This document shows, one piece after another, positions 51,585 to 59,583 of a DNA stretch of 64,000 nucleotides. The notes beneath the pieces are model-generated. The model did no database searches. It was not told the DNA's origin and saw nothing but the letters and a program-made list of their open reading frames with translations. Source of the DNA: Martelella limonii (GTDB taxonomy: Bacteria; Pseudomonadota; Alphaproteobacteria; Rhizobiales; Rhizobiaceae). The position numbers were made by a program, and so were the translations under genes. Each line of letters starts with the position of its first letter. Position 1 is the first letter of the stretch. The DNA is taken from assembly GCF_013344475.1 (NCBI RefSeq), contig NZ_JABUOU010000001.1:186001-250000 (forward strand), read 5' to 3'.

Positions 51585-52958
51585 ATGACTGCGGAATACA
51601 CATTCAACCAACTGAAAAAAGACGTCGCGGACGGCAGCATCGATACCGTGCTTGCCTGCCAGATCGACATGCAGGGCCGCCTGATGGGCAAGCGTTTCAC
51701 GGGTTCCTATTTCGTCGACAGCGCCCACAAGGAAACCCATAGCTGCAACTATGTGCAGGCCACTGATATGGAAATGCACACCGTCGAGGGGTACGCCTCG
51801 ACGAGTTGGGCATCCGGATACGGCGATTATACGTTGACGCCCGACCTTTCCACCCTGCGCCGTGTTCCGTGGCTCGAAGGGACTGCGCTGGTGCTCTGCG
51901 ACGTCTCGGACCACAACACCCATGCAGAGGTTGCCCATTCGCCGCGCGCGATCCTCAAGAAGCAAATCGCCCGGCTTGAGGAGCGTGGCTGGCGCGCCTT
52001 CATGGCGACCGAGCTCGAATTCTTCCTGTTCAACCAGACATTCGAGAGCGCGCAGCAATCCGGCTATCGCGGTCTGACCCGCTCCAGCGCCTACAATGAG
52101 GACTACCACATTCTCCAGACCACCAAGGAGGAGGATGTGATGCGGGCGATCCGCAACGGCTTGCAAGGCGCGGGCATTCCGGTCGAAAACACCAAGGGCG
52201 AGGCCGATGCGGGGCAGGTGGAACTGAACGTCCGTTACGCCGATGCGCTGACCATGGCCGACCGACACGTCATTGCCAAGAATGCCTGCAAGGAAATCGC
52301 CTGGCAGAAAGGCAAGGCGGTCACCTTCATGGCAAAGTGGCATTACGAGGCCGCCGGCAACTCCTCCCATGTCCACCAGTCGCTGTGGAGCAAGGACGGC
52401 AAGACGCCGCTGTTCTTCGATCCGGACGGCCGCTACGGCATGTCGAAGATGATGGAGCATTATGTGGCGGGGCTGCTCGCCCATTCTGCCGAGATCACGT
52501 ACTTCCTGGCGCCCTATATCAATTCCTACAAGCGCTTCATGGCTGGCACCTTTGCGCCAACGAAGGCGGTCTGGTCGAAGGATAACCGCACCGCGGGCTT
52601 CCGTCTGTGCGGTGACCAGACGAAGGGCATCCGTATCGAGTGCCGCGTCGGCGGCGCCGATCTCAATCCCTATCTCGCCTTTGCCGCCCAGCTGGCTGCC
52701 GGCCTCGACGGCATCGACAAGGAGATGACGCTCGAAGACCCCTATGTCGGCGATGCCTATGGCAGTGCTGCCGGTGTTCGCGAAGTTCCGAAGACGCTGC
52801 GTGCCGCACGCGAGGCGATGCACGGCTCCGAACTGCTCCGCGGCGCGTTCGGCGACGATGTCATCGACCATTACTGCCGCGCGGCGGAATGGGAACAGGA
52901 AGAATATGACCGCCGGGTCACGGATTGGGAGGTGGCACGCGGGTTCGAACGCGCCTGA
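51585..52958 (+). CDS. glutamine synthetase-like gamma-glutamyl ligase (GlnT/PuuA-like)
   Basis: A 457-residue member of the glutamine synthetase superfamily. Expected motifs: ATELEFFLFNQTFESAQQSGYRG near residue 140, EADAGQVELNVRYADALTMADRHVIAKNACKEIA near 205, AGNSSHVHQSLW near 260 in place of the canonical NGSGMHxH, and NRTAGFRLCGDQTKGIRIECRVGGADLNPYLAFAAQLAAGLDGI near 330-375. The variant NSSHVH and RIECRVGGAD forms are those of amine- or alkylamide-making relatives rather than of the ammonia-assimilating GlnA. Physiological substrate unknown; context suggests an amine. ATG 51585 has AGGA 8 bp upstream. Confidence 0.88.
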   Translation: MTAEYTFNQLKKDVADGSIDTVLACQIDMQGRLMGKRFTGSYFVDSAHKETHSCNYVQATDMEMHTVEGYASTSWASGYGDYTLTPDLSTLRRVPWLEGTALVLCDVSDHNTHAEVAHSPRAILKKQIARLEERGWRAFMATELEFFLFNQTFESAQQSGYRGLTRSSAYNEDYHILQTTKEEDVMRAIRNGLQGAGIPVENTKGEADAGQVELNVRYADALTMADRHVIAKNACKEIAWQKGKAVTFMAKWHYEAAGNSSHVHQSLWSKDGKTPLFFDPDGRYGMSKMMEHYVAGLLAHSAEITYFLAPYINSYKRFMAGTFAPTKAVWSKDNRTAGFRLCGDQTKGIRIECRVGGADLNPYLAFAAQLAAGLDGIDKEMTLEDPYVGDAYGSAAGVREVPKTLRAAREAMHGSELLRGAFGDDVIDHYCRAAEWEQEEYDRRVTDWEVARGFERA

Positions 52959-52993
52959 TTGCGAAAATCGCAATGCGATGTTATTTTCGCAAT
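52958..52993. promoter_or_regulatory. toxin-antitoxin operator with three TCGCAA half-sites
   Basis: ATTGCGAAAAT (52958-52968) and ATTTTCGCAAT (52983-52993) form a perfect 11-bp inverted repeat. A third half-site, TCGCAAT (52968-52974), makes a shorter palindrome ATTGCG-aaaat-CGCAAT. The array begins at the last base of the glutamine-synthetase stop codon and ends 17 bp before the antitoxin start, where an autoregulatory operator would be expected. Confidence 0.7.
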
Positions 52994-53010
52994 GACGCGA
53001 GGAGGCATTC

Positions 53011-53412
53011 ATGATCGACAGCGAATGGTTCTATCAGCAGCTTGAGCGCCAAGGCCGCACCATCGGCGACCTTGGTGTGGCGCTGGGTATCGACAAGGCG
53101 GCGGTCTCGCGCATGCTGAGGGGGCTGCGCAAGATGAGCGCTGACGAGCAGGACGGGATTGCCGCGTTTCTCGGTCGGCCTCTCGCTGAAGTGGCGGCGC
53201 ATCGCCGTGGCGTTGCGGGCTTTGCCGAGGAGAAGGCATCGCCCTACGAGGCCGGTCCCAGCAAGGGCGAGGCCCCGCGTGCTGACAAAGACGAAAAGCC
53301 GCGGCGCACCCATCCGATCTTCGGGTGCATGAAGGGCATGCTCACGATTGCCGAGGGTGTCGATCTGACCGCGCCTGCCGATCCCGATTGGGGCCGCGTC
53401 TATGACGACTGA
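53011..53412 (+). CDS. HTH-type antitoxin of a PIN-domain toxin-antitoxin pair
   Basis: A 133-residue protein. Residues about 1-60 look like a Cro/CI-type helix-turn-helix (WFYQQLERQGRTIGDLGVALGIDKAAVSRMLRGLRKMS). A proline- and charge-rich linker (about 70-98) follows, then a C-terminal tail HPIFGCMKGMLTIAEGVDLTAPADPDWGRVYDD. FGCMKG...DLTAP...DW resembles the toxin-wrapping tails of VapB-type antitoxins (DUF2281-like). GAGGAGG precedes the ATG. Its end overlaps the PIN gene by 11 bp. The pairing with a PIN protein is the main evidence; direct homology to a named antitoxin I cannot claim. Confidence 0.75.
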   Translation: MIDSEWFYQQLERQGRTIGDLGVALGIDKAAVSRMLRGLRKMSADEQDGIAAFLGRPLAEVAAHRRGVAGFAEEKASPYEAGPSKGEAPRADKDEKPRRTHPIFGCMKGMLTIAEGVDLTAPADPDWGRVYDD

Positions 53413-53812
53413 AGGTTTCCTTCTCGATACCTGTGCGATGATCTGGATTGCGGAAGGGAAACAGTTTTCCGGAGAGATGCGGGAACTGATCGAGGCCGAA
53501 AGGCCGCATTTCCATGTCTCGTCAATGTCGGCGTGGGAGTTGGGCCTGCTGATCAGCAAGGGGCGGATACCGGCGACGGTCACGGCCCAGCAATGGTTTG
53601 AACAGTTTCTGGAGACGAGCGGAGCGAAGCTTCTTGAGCCGACGGTTGAGATCCTGATTGCCGCTTCATTTCTGCCGCAGCCGGTTCACAACGATCCGGC
53701 AGACCGGATTCTGATAGCCACGGCCCGTGCGCACGGGCTGACCATGATAACCGGCGACCGCGCCATCCTCGCCTACGGGGCGGCCGGTCACGTCAAGACA
53801 CTTGCATGCTAG
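53402..53812 (+). CDS. PIN-domain toxin (VapC family)
   Basis: A 136-residue PIN-domain ribonuclease. The acidic active-site residues are in FLLDTCAMIWIAEG (Asp near residue 9), SMSAWELGLLISKG (Glu near 45), DPADRILIATARAHGLTMITGDRAILAYG (Asp near 100 and 118). VapC toxins cut tRNA or rRNA and are neutralised by the cognate antitoxin, here the overlapping upstream gene. The pair is inserted between the glutamine-synthetase-like gene and the aldehyde dehydrogenase gene, only 14 bp before the latter. Confidence 0.88.
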   Translation: MTTEGFLLDTCAMIWIAEGKQFSGEMRELIEAERPHFHVSSMSAWELGLLISKGRIPATVTAQQWFEQFLETSGAKLLEPTVEILIAASFLPQPVHNDPADRILIATARAHGLTMITGDRAILAYGAAGHVKTLAC

Positions 53813-53826
53813 AAAGGGCGAAAGCC

Positions 53827-55212
53827 ATGACAATGATCCAATGTATCTCGCCGGTCGACGGATCGGTTTATGCCGAGCGCAAAGCGCTTTCGGCGGATGC
53901 GGCAAAGGCTGCCGTTGAAAGGGCGCGGGCGGCGCAGAAGGAATGGGCGGCGCGGCCGCTTTCCGAGCGGATCGCGCTGGTGAAAAAGGGCGTCGAAGCG
54001 CTCAACGCCATGAGCGGCGAGGTCGTGCCGGAGCTTGCCTGGATGATGGGCAGGCCTGTGCGATACGGCGGCGAGTTCGGCGGCGTCAACGAGCGCACCG
54101 AGTACATGGCGAAGATAGCCGAGGAGGCCCTGGCGCCGGTCGAAGCGGAAGACAGCGGAAGCTTCCGCCGCTATATCGCCCGCGAACCGCATGGCATCGT
54201 CTTCGTGGTCGCGCCTTGGAACTATCCCTATCTCACCTCGATCAACACCATCGTGCCGGCGCTGATCGCCGGCAATGCGGTGATCATCAAGCATGCGAGC
54301 CAGACGCTTCTGGTCGGCGAGCGGATCGTCAAGGCGTTCGTCTCCGCCGGCATTCCGGAGGACCTGTTCCAGAACATGTTCCTGGATCACGCCACGACCA
54401 GCGATCTGATTGCCGCAAACTGCTTTGATTTCATAAACTTTACGGGTTCCGTTGAAGGCGGACGGCAGATGGAGCGCGCCGCTGCCGGCACCTTCACGCC
54501 GCTTGGGCTGGAGCTCGGCGGCAAGGATCCCGGCTATGTGATGGACGACGCCGATCTTGACGCCGCGGTCAACACGCTGATGGACGCGGCGATGTACAAT
54601 ACCGGCCAGTGCTGCTGCGGCATCGAGCGCATCTACGTGATCGACAGCCTGTACGACGCCTTCGTGGAAAAGGCGGTCGCCTTCGTTTCCGCCTACAAGC
54701 TCGGCAATCCGCTCGACCAGGAAACCACGCTCGGGCCGATGGCGCACAAGCGCTTCGCCGCCGTCGTGCGCCAGCAGATCGAAGAGGCGGTTGCAGCCGG
54801 TGCAAAGGCGCTGATCGACCCGTCGCTGTTTCCTGCAGATGATGGCGGCGCCTATCTCGCGCCCCAGGTGCTCGTCGATGTCGAACACTCGATGAGCGTG
54901 ATGCGCGAGGAAAGCTTCGGCCCGGTCGTCGGCATCATGAAGGTGTCATCCGACGAGGAAGCGCTGAAGCTGATGAATGACTGCCAGTATGGCCTCACCG
55001 CGTCGCTCTGGACCCAGGATGTGAACCGTGCCGCAGCCCTTGGCGCTCAGATTGAAACCGGCACCGTGTTCATGAACCGGGCGGACTATCTCGATCCCGC
55101 ACTTTGCTGGACCGGATGCAAGAATACCGGGCGCGGCGGGTCGCTCTCGGTCATTGGCTTCCACAATCTCACCCGGCCGAAATCCTATCATCTGAAGAAA
55201 GTCACGAAATGA
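53827..55212 (+). CDS. aldehyde dehydrogenase of the catabolic cluster
   Basis: A 461-residue NAD(P)-dependent aldehyde dehydrogenase. The cofactor and catalytic motifs are visible: VFVVAPWNYPYLTSINTIVPALIAGNAVIIKHA near residue 125-155, NFTGSVEGGRQMERAA near 205, catalytic Glu in LELGGKDPGY near 230, catalytic Cys within NTGQCCCGIERIYV near 260, and MREESFGPVVGIM near 360. ATG 53827 is preceded by GAAAGGG; an ATG two codons later is possible. Its ATGA overlap with the next gene links it to the alcohol dehydrogenase. The physiological aldehyde is unknown; a gamma-glutamylated aldehyde is suggested by context. Confidence 0.92.
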   Translation: MTMIQCISPVDGSVYAERKALSADAAKAAVERARAAQKEWAARPLSERIALVKKGVEALNAMSGEVVPELAWMMGRPVRYGGEFGGVNERTEYMAKIAEEALAPVEAEDSGSFRRYIAREPHGIVFVVAPWNYPYLTSINTIVPALIAGNAVIIKHASQTLLVGERIVKAFVSAGIPEDLFQNMFLDHATTSDLIAANCFDFINFTGSVEGGRQMERAAAGTFTPLGLELGGKDPGYVMDDADLDAAVNTLMDAAMYNTGQCCCGIERIYVIDSLYDAFVEKAVAFVSAYKLGNPLDQETTLGPMAHKRFAAVVRQQIEEAVAAGAKALIDPSLFPADDGGAYLAPQVLVDVEHSMSVMREESFGPVVGIMKVSSDEEALKLMNDCQYGLTASLWTQDVNRAAALGAQIETGTVFMNRADYLDPALCWTGCKNTGRGGSLSVIGFHNLTRPKSYHLKKVTK

Positions 55213-56354
55213 GCCCGAGAGCCAATTGGAGCTACCCGACCGCCGTCAAGTTCGGCGCCGGCCGGATCGTCGAACTCGTTGAAGCCTGCAACAGCCTCGG
55301 CATAAAACGACCTCTGCTGGTCACCGACAAGGGGCTAGCTGGCCTTCCGATCACGCAGAACGCTATGGCGATCCTCGCCGATGGCGGGCTTGAGGCCGGG
55401 CTGTTTTCCGATGTCGATCCGAACCCGAACGAAATCAACCTCGCTGCAGGTGTGAAAGCCTATATCGATGGCGGCCATGACGGCGTGATCGCCTTTGGCG
55501 GCGGATCCGGCCTCGACCTCGGCAAGCTGGTGGCGATGATGCCGGGCCAGACCCGTCCGGTCTGGGATTTCGAGGATATCGGCGACTGGTGGACGCGCGT
55601 CGATGCATCGAAGATCGCGCCGATCATCGCCGTGCCGACAACGGCCGGCACGGGATCGGAAGTGGGGCGGGCAGGGGTGCTGACGAATTCCGAAACCCAT
55701 GTGAAGAAGATCATCTTCCATCCGAAGCTCTTGCCGGGCATTGTAATCTGCGATCCCGAGCTTACCGTCGGCATGCCGAAGGTGATCACGGCGGGCACCG
55801 GTCTCGATGCGCTGGCGCACTGCCTGGAGGCCTATTGCTCGCCCCACTACCACCCGATGTCGCAGGGTATCGCGCTGGAGGGCATGCGGCTCGTCAAGGA
55901 CAATTTGCCGCGCGTCTATGCCGACGGCAACGACATCGACGCCCGCGCCGAGATGATGAGCGCCGCCGCCATGGGCGCTGTCGCCTTCCAGAAGGGGCTC
56001 GGCGCAATCCATGCGATCTCGCATCCGATCGGCGCCGTCTACAACACCCATCACGGCATGACCAATGCCGTTGTCATGCCGCCTGTGCTGCGCTTCAACC
56101 GCGAAAAGATCGAAGGCCGGCTCAAGCTTTCTGCCGATTATCTTCAGATTTCAGGCGGTTATGAGGGCTTCTACAACTTCATTATGGAGTTCAGGAAAGC
56201 ACTTGATGTACCGGACACGCTGAGTGCCATGGGCATCAAGCCTGACCGCATCGATGAACTGGCGGCCATGGCGATGGAAGACCCCAGCACCGGCGGCAAT
56301 CCCGTCGAGATGACGCTCGAAAACACGAAGGCGCTGCTTGAAGACTGCTTCTGA
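55209..56354 (+). CDS. iron-containing alcohol dehydrogenase (group III)
   Basis: A 381-residue Fe-dependent alcohol dehydrogenase. Features: KFGAGRIVELVEACNSLGIKRPLLVTD near residue 15-40, IAFGGGSGLDLGKLVAMM near 95 (dinucleotide-binding GGGS), PTTAGTGSEVGRAGVL near 145, and iron ligands in DALAHCLEAYCSPHYHPM near 200 and HAISHPIGAVYNTHHGMTNAVVMP near 265-290. It is translationally coupled to the aldehyde dehydrogenase, so the two likely oxidise an alcohol to the acid in sequence. A hairpin follows 24 bp after the stop. Confidence 0.93.
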   Translation: MSPRANWSYPTAVKFGAGRIVELVEACNSLGIKRPLLVTDKGLAGLPITQNAMAILADGGLEAGLFSDVDPNPNEINLAAGVKAYIDGGHDGVIAFGGGSGLDLGKLVAMMPGQTRPVWDFEDIGDWWTRVDASKIAPIIAVPTTAGTGSEVGRAGVLTNSETHVKKIIFHPKLLPGIVICDPELTVGMPKVITAGTGLDALAHCLEAYCSPHYHPMSQGIALEGMRLVKDNLPRVYADGNDIDARAEMMSAAAMGAVAFQKGLGAIHAISHPIGAVYNTHHGMTNAVVMPPVLRFNREKIEGRLKLSADYLQISGGYEGFYNFIMEFRKALDVPDTLSAMGIKPDRIDELAAMAMEDPSTGGNPVEMTLENTKALLEDCF

Positions 56355-56378
56355 AGCGGTTTGGATGACATCGAAGAA

Positions 56379-56400
56379 GGGCGGCGCCACGGCGGCGCCC
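56379..56400 (+). terminator. terminator hairpin after alcohol dehydrogenase gene (copy 1)
   Basis: GGGCGGCGCC, loop ac, GGCGGCGCCC; ten-position stem with one mismatch, followed by TCAGG rather than a T-run. The same 23-bp sequence recurs at 56603. Confidence 0.6.
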
Positions 56401-56465
56401 TCAGGCCGCTGACAAAGCCAGAGCTTTCGCGTTTTTCGCGCGCGCCTAGATCATCCACAGGTGTC

Positions 56466-56572
56466 ATGCTCGGACTTGATCCGAGCATCCAGGCGCCTCA
56501 CGCTATTGAATTTCTTAAGCTCCACGCGCGCTCCTGCAAGGCTGCCTGGATCCTCGTGTCGAGCACGAGGAT
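56466..56572. repeat. paired extragenic palindrome (REPIN-like) at the right edge of the catabolic block
   Basis: ATGCTCGGA-cttga-TCCGAGCAT (56466-56488) and ATCCTCGTG-tcgag-CACGAGGAT (56550-56572), both perfect 9-bp stems. Inner flanks CCAGGC and GCCTGG and outer flanks GTCAT and ATGAC match the element at 51.4 kb. Confidence 0.85.
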
Positions 56573-56602
56573 GACACAGAGACAGGTTTGTCAACAGCTT
56601 GA

Positions 56603-56628
56603 GGGCGGCGCCACGGCGGCGCCCTTTT
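56603..56628 (+). terminator. terminator hairpin (copy 2)
   Basis: Identical to the hairpin at 56379 but followed by TTTT, so it is the more convincing terminator of the two. Confidence 0.7.
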
Positions 56629-56785
56629 CGTTTGCGGTGTTGCGCGCGTGTGGCGAAACGGGCTAGAGCGGATAGGCGCTTACCGGAAGCGCGAGGCTGC
56701 CCCGGCCGGTTTGGGTGCGCGGCAATGCGGGCGTGGCCTGCATGGGCGATGCGCCGGGCAGGGGCCTGATACAAGGAATTGCTGC

Positions 56786-57052
56786 GTGTCGCTGTTTTCC
56801 GCTTTCGCCGTCTACTTCGTGATCTGGTGGGTAACGCTGTTTGCCGTCCTGCCATTCGGCCTGCGCACCCAGGACGAGGCGAATGATGTCGTGCCGGGGA
56901 CAACGGAAAGCGCTCCGCACAAATTCAGGCCGTTGCGCGTCGTCTTCTGGACGTCGCTGGTCTCGGCAATCGTCTTTGCGCTCTGGTGGCTCGTGGTGAT
57001 CGAGATCGGATTCACGCTTGGTGACTTCGCCGCGCTGATCGGACCGAAATGA
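56786..57052 (+). CDS. DUF1467 family membrane protein
   Basis: An 88-residue inner-membrane protein of the DUF1467 family, found upstream of proS in many rhizobia and of unknown function. Two hydrophobic helices are visible: FSAFAVYFVIWWVTLFAVLPFGL at the N-terminus and VVFWTSLVSAIVFALWWLVVIEI near residue 55. A polar loop between them carries the family's RTQDEAN...PGT.ESAP segment. The start is GTG 56786, in agreement with the family N-terminus; an AAGGAA lies about 8 bp upstream. Confidence 0.82.
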   Translation: MSLFSAFAVYFVIWWVTLFAVLPFGLRTQDEANDVVPGTTESAPHKFRPLRVVFWTSLVSAIVFALWWLVVIEIGFTLGDFAALIGPK

Positions 57053-57088
57053 TGTCGTCGGCGCGGCGCAGCCTTGCTCCGGCAGCGA

Positions 57089-57688
57089 TCAGAACTTGAA
57101 CCGCAGGAATGCGCTGCCGAGCCCGTAGTCGAAATCGCCGGACGGCGAATCTGCGGTCGAGCCGCCATATTCGAAACGCGCGCCGAGCTCGAGCCCCGTC
57201 GGAACGAACTTGATGCTGGTTTCGAGCCCGCCGTAAAGCGCGCCGCTATCGATGTCCTCGCTCTGATAGCCGAAGCGCGACGAGCTGGTCTCTACCTCTC
57301 CGAAGAACTGGCGGTAACCGGCATAGGGCGAGAGCGTGATGATGCCGAGATTGGCCTTGCCCTGAATATAGCCCCCGATCGAGGAGAACTGGGTTTCGGC
57401 CGTGCCGGCGCCGTAGCGCGCCGACAGGCTTTCCGATGTGCTGCCAAGGCTGGTATAGCCGGTCAGGCCGCCGCAGATGTTGAACATGCCCTGGCTGCAG
57501 ATGCCAAACCGGCCATCAATACCCCAATAGGTATTGGCCATGAGGTCGTCCATCGCATCGTCATTCATGTGGATCATCAATGCGGCGGGACCGCCGGAGA
57601 TGTCGAAATAGAAGGCATCGCCTGCTGTGGCGGGAGTGGCGAAGGGCAGGAATGCTGCGGAAAGGGCGGCAATGCGGAAGCGGCTCAA
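57089..57688 (-). CDS. putative outer-membrane beta-barrel protein
   Basis: A 199-residue exported protein I cannot assign to a named family. The N-terminus MSRFRIAALSAAFLPFATPATAGD is a signal peptide with cleavage after about residue 22. The mature protein is rich in Gly, Ser, Tyr and alternating hydrophobic strands (LSARYGAGTAETQFSSIGGY, SPYAGYRQFFGEVETSSSRFGYQ, LELGARFEYGGST). It ends in FLRFKF; a terminal Phe is the usual outer-membrane assembly signal. About eight strands fit its length. Convergent with the DUF1467 gene, 36 bp away. Confidence 0.7.
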   Translation of the reverse strand: MSRFRIAALSAAFLPFATPATAGDAFYFDISGGPAALMIHMNDDAMDDLMANTYWGIDGRFGICSQGMFNICGGLTGYTSLGSTSESLSARYGAGTAETQFSSIGGYIQGKANLGIITLSPYAGYRQFFGEVETSSSRFGYQSEDIDSGALYGGLETSIKFVPTGLELGARFEYGGSTADSPSGDFDYGLGSAFLRFKF

Positions 57689-58241
57689 TGGACATGCCTC
57701 GAAAAGATGGTCGATGCCCTCTTTTCCGGCAGGCTATGGTTGGGGTCAATCTGGCTTCGCAACTTCCCGACGCAGTGGTCAACAGAGCGTTAAGGTGTCG
57801 TCGACCCGGATCAAGGCAAAAAAAAACAAGGCCGAAGGCCCTGTTTTTCAAGTATCGCGTGATCCGTTCCGTTACCGGGGCTGCGACAAGCGCGCCTGGA
57901 TCGATCCTCCCAAGACTTGACCGCGAAGAAAAGGCAAGAATTTAAGCTCCGTGCCTGTTTTATGGGCTCAACCTAGCCCAAGGTTTGGGCTTTGTCATCT
58001 CTTATTTTGCATTTTTGCGACAGTCCGGAAAGTTTTTACGTTTGACAAGCACTTTTGTGCATTCTGTAACGTTGCAAGCGGTTGACAGTCGTCAAACTGG
58101 AGGAAGCGTCTTCCAAATCAGCTGTTTTCAACCCGTGATCCCCGCTTTGATTATTGACCGGAAGCCGTTAAAAGGGGCGCGAACAAACCTCTAGTGGCCC
58201 ATGATTCCCGCCGGGCGGGATCAACGAGAAAGCAGTTTCTG
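57689..58241. other. intergenic region upstream of proS with two hairpins
   Basis: 553 bp with no supported gene. It contains an intrinsic-terminator-like hairpin (57822-57848) and a second hairpin AGCCCAA-ggt-TTGGGCT (57975-57991) followed by TTGTC. A candidate promoter TTGACA (58042-58047), 17 bp, TGTAAC lies further right, as does a short TTGAC-agtc-GTCAA repeat (58082-58095). The terminator does not belong to either flanking gene by orientation. Confidence 0.55.
57822..57848. terminator. bidirectional terminator-like hairpin with no obvious gene
   Basis: AAAAACA-a-GGCC, loop gaa, GGCC-c-TGTTTTT, with A-run on the left and T-run on the right. It lies upstream of both the barrel gene (minus strand) and proS (plus strand), so it should end a transcript not recognised here or a lost gene. 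Confidence 0.65.
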
Positions 58242-59570
58242 ATGCGCCTTTCCCGCTATTTTCTTCCGATCCTGAAGGAAAATCCCAAGGAGGCGGAGAT
58301 TATTTCCCATCGGCTGATGCTGCGCGCCGGCATGGTGCGCCAGCATTCGCAGGGCATCTATTCCTGGCTGCCGCTCGGAAAGCGCGTTCTCGACAAGGTC
58401 AATCGCATCATCCGCGAAGAGCAGGATCGCTCCGGCGCCGTCGAATTGCTGATGCCGACCATGCAGTCTGCCGATCTCTGGATCGAAAGCGGCCGCTATG
58501 AGGCTTACGGGAAGGAGATGCTGCGCATCACCGACCGCCAGGAACGGGCGATGCTGTTCGGCCCCACGAACGAGGAGATGATCACCGAAATCTTCCGCTC
58601 CTCGGTCAAGTCCTACAAGCAATTGCCGCTGAACCTCTACCATATCCAGTGGAAGTTCCGCGACGAGATCCGCCCGCGCTTCGGCACGATGCGCTCGCGC
58701 GAGTTCATGATGAAGGATGCCTATTCCTTTGACCTCACGCTGGAGGCCGCCGAGCACTCCTACCGCAAGATGTTTGCCGCCTATCTGCGCACGTTCGACC
58801 GCCTCGGTCTGCGCGCGATCCCGATGCGCGCCGACACCGGTCCGATCGGCGGCAATCTCAGCCACGAATTCATCATTCTGGCCGAGACCGGCGAATCGGA
58901 AGTGTTCTGCCACCGCGACTTCGTGAAGTTCGACATTCCGCCCGCCGATCTCGATTTCGACAGCGTCGATGCGCTGAAGGGCATTTTCGACCAGTGGACG
59001 TCTGTCTATGCGGCAACGGACGAGATGCATGACGCGGCAGCCTTCGATGCGCTGCCGGAAGGCGAGCGCCTGTCCGCGCGCGGCATCGAGGTCGGCCACA
59101 TCTTCTATTTCGGCACCAAATATTCCGAGCCGATGGGCGCCAAGGTGCAGGGACCGGACGGCAAGGAGCATCCCGTGCATATGGGTTCCTACGGCATTGG
59201 CCCGACGCGCCTTGTTCCCGCCATCATCGAAGCCTCCCATGACGACAACGGCATCATCTGGCCGGATTCGGTGGCGCCGTTCGATGCGGTGGTCATCAAC
59301 ATGAAGGCGGGCGACGCGTCTTGCGACGGCGTTTCGGACCGGTTCTACGCGGCGCTGCAGAGTGCCGGTCTCGACGTGCTCTACGACGACACCGACGAGC
59401 GCGCAGGCGGCAAGTTCGCCACCGCCGATCTGATCGGCGTGCCGCAGCAGATCGTCGTCGGCCCGCGCGGCGTTGCCAATGGCGAGGTCGAACTGAAGGA
59501 CCGCAAGTCCGGCGCGCGCGACACCATGACGGTGGAAGCCGCGATCGCCAAGCTCACCAACGGGCGCTGA
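58242..59570 (+). CDS. proS: prolyl-tRNA synthetase
   Basis: A 442-residue class II synthetase of the short alphaproteobacterial form without the editing insertion. Class II motifs: [21 protein letters not shown] near residue 28, motif 2 in [32 protein letters not shown] near 135-165, and motif 3 in [27 protein letters not shown] near 325-350. The anticodon-binding domain follows with [29 protein letters not shown] near 385-410. ATG 58242 gives the family N-terminus [22 protein letters not shown]; the frame is open to 58194 without homology. Confidence 0.97.
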   Translation: MRLSRYFLPILKENPKEAEIISHRLMLRAGMVRQHSQGIYSWLPLGKRVLDKVNRIIREEQDRSGAVELLMPTMQSADLWIESGRYEAYGKEMLRITDRQERAMLFGPTNEEMITEIFRSSVKSYKQLPLNLYHIQWKFRDEIRPRFGTMRSREFMMKDAYSFDLTLEAAEHSYRKMFAAYLRTFDRLGLRAIPMRADTGPIGGNLSHEFIILAETGESEVFCHRDFVKFDIPPADLDFDSVDALKGIFDQWTSVYAATDEMHDAAAFDALPEGERLSARGIEVGHIFYFGTKYSEPMGAKVQGPDGKEHPVHMGSYGIGPTRLVPAIIEASHDDNGIIWPDSVAPFDAVVINMKAGDASCDGVSDRFYAALQSAGLDVLYDDTDERAGGKFATADLIGVPQQIVVGPRGVANGEVELKDRKSGARDTMTVEAAIAKLTNGR

Positions 59571-59583
59571 GGAGAACGGATTG

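Larger units (their letters stand above)
56355..56785. other. intergenic region with duplicated terminator and paired palindrome
   Basis: 431 bp between the alcohol dehydrogenase and the DUF1467 gene. It holds two identical terminator hairpins (56379-56400, 56603-56624) flanking a REPIN-like pair (56466-56572). From about 56640 to 56785 it holds the presumed DUF1467 promoter, which I could not pick out. No supported ORF. Confidence 0.6.

Noticed and set aside
57689-58241. T-box-like control of proS
   Set aside because: T-boxes are essentially a Gram-positive feature and no specifier or T-box core sequence is present; the hairpins here are simple.
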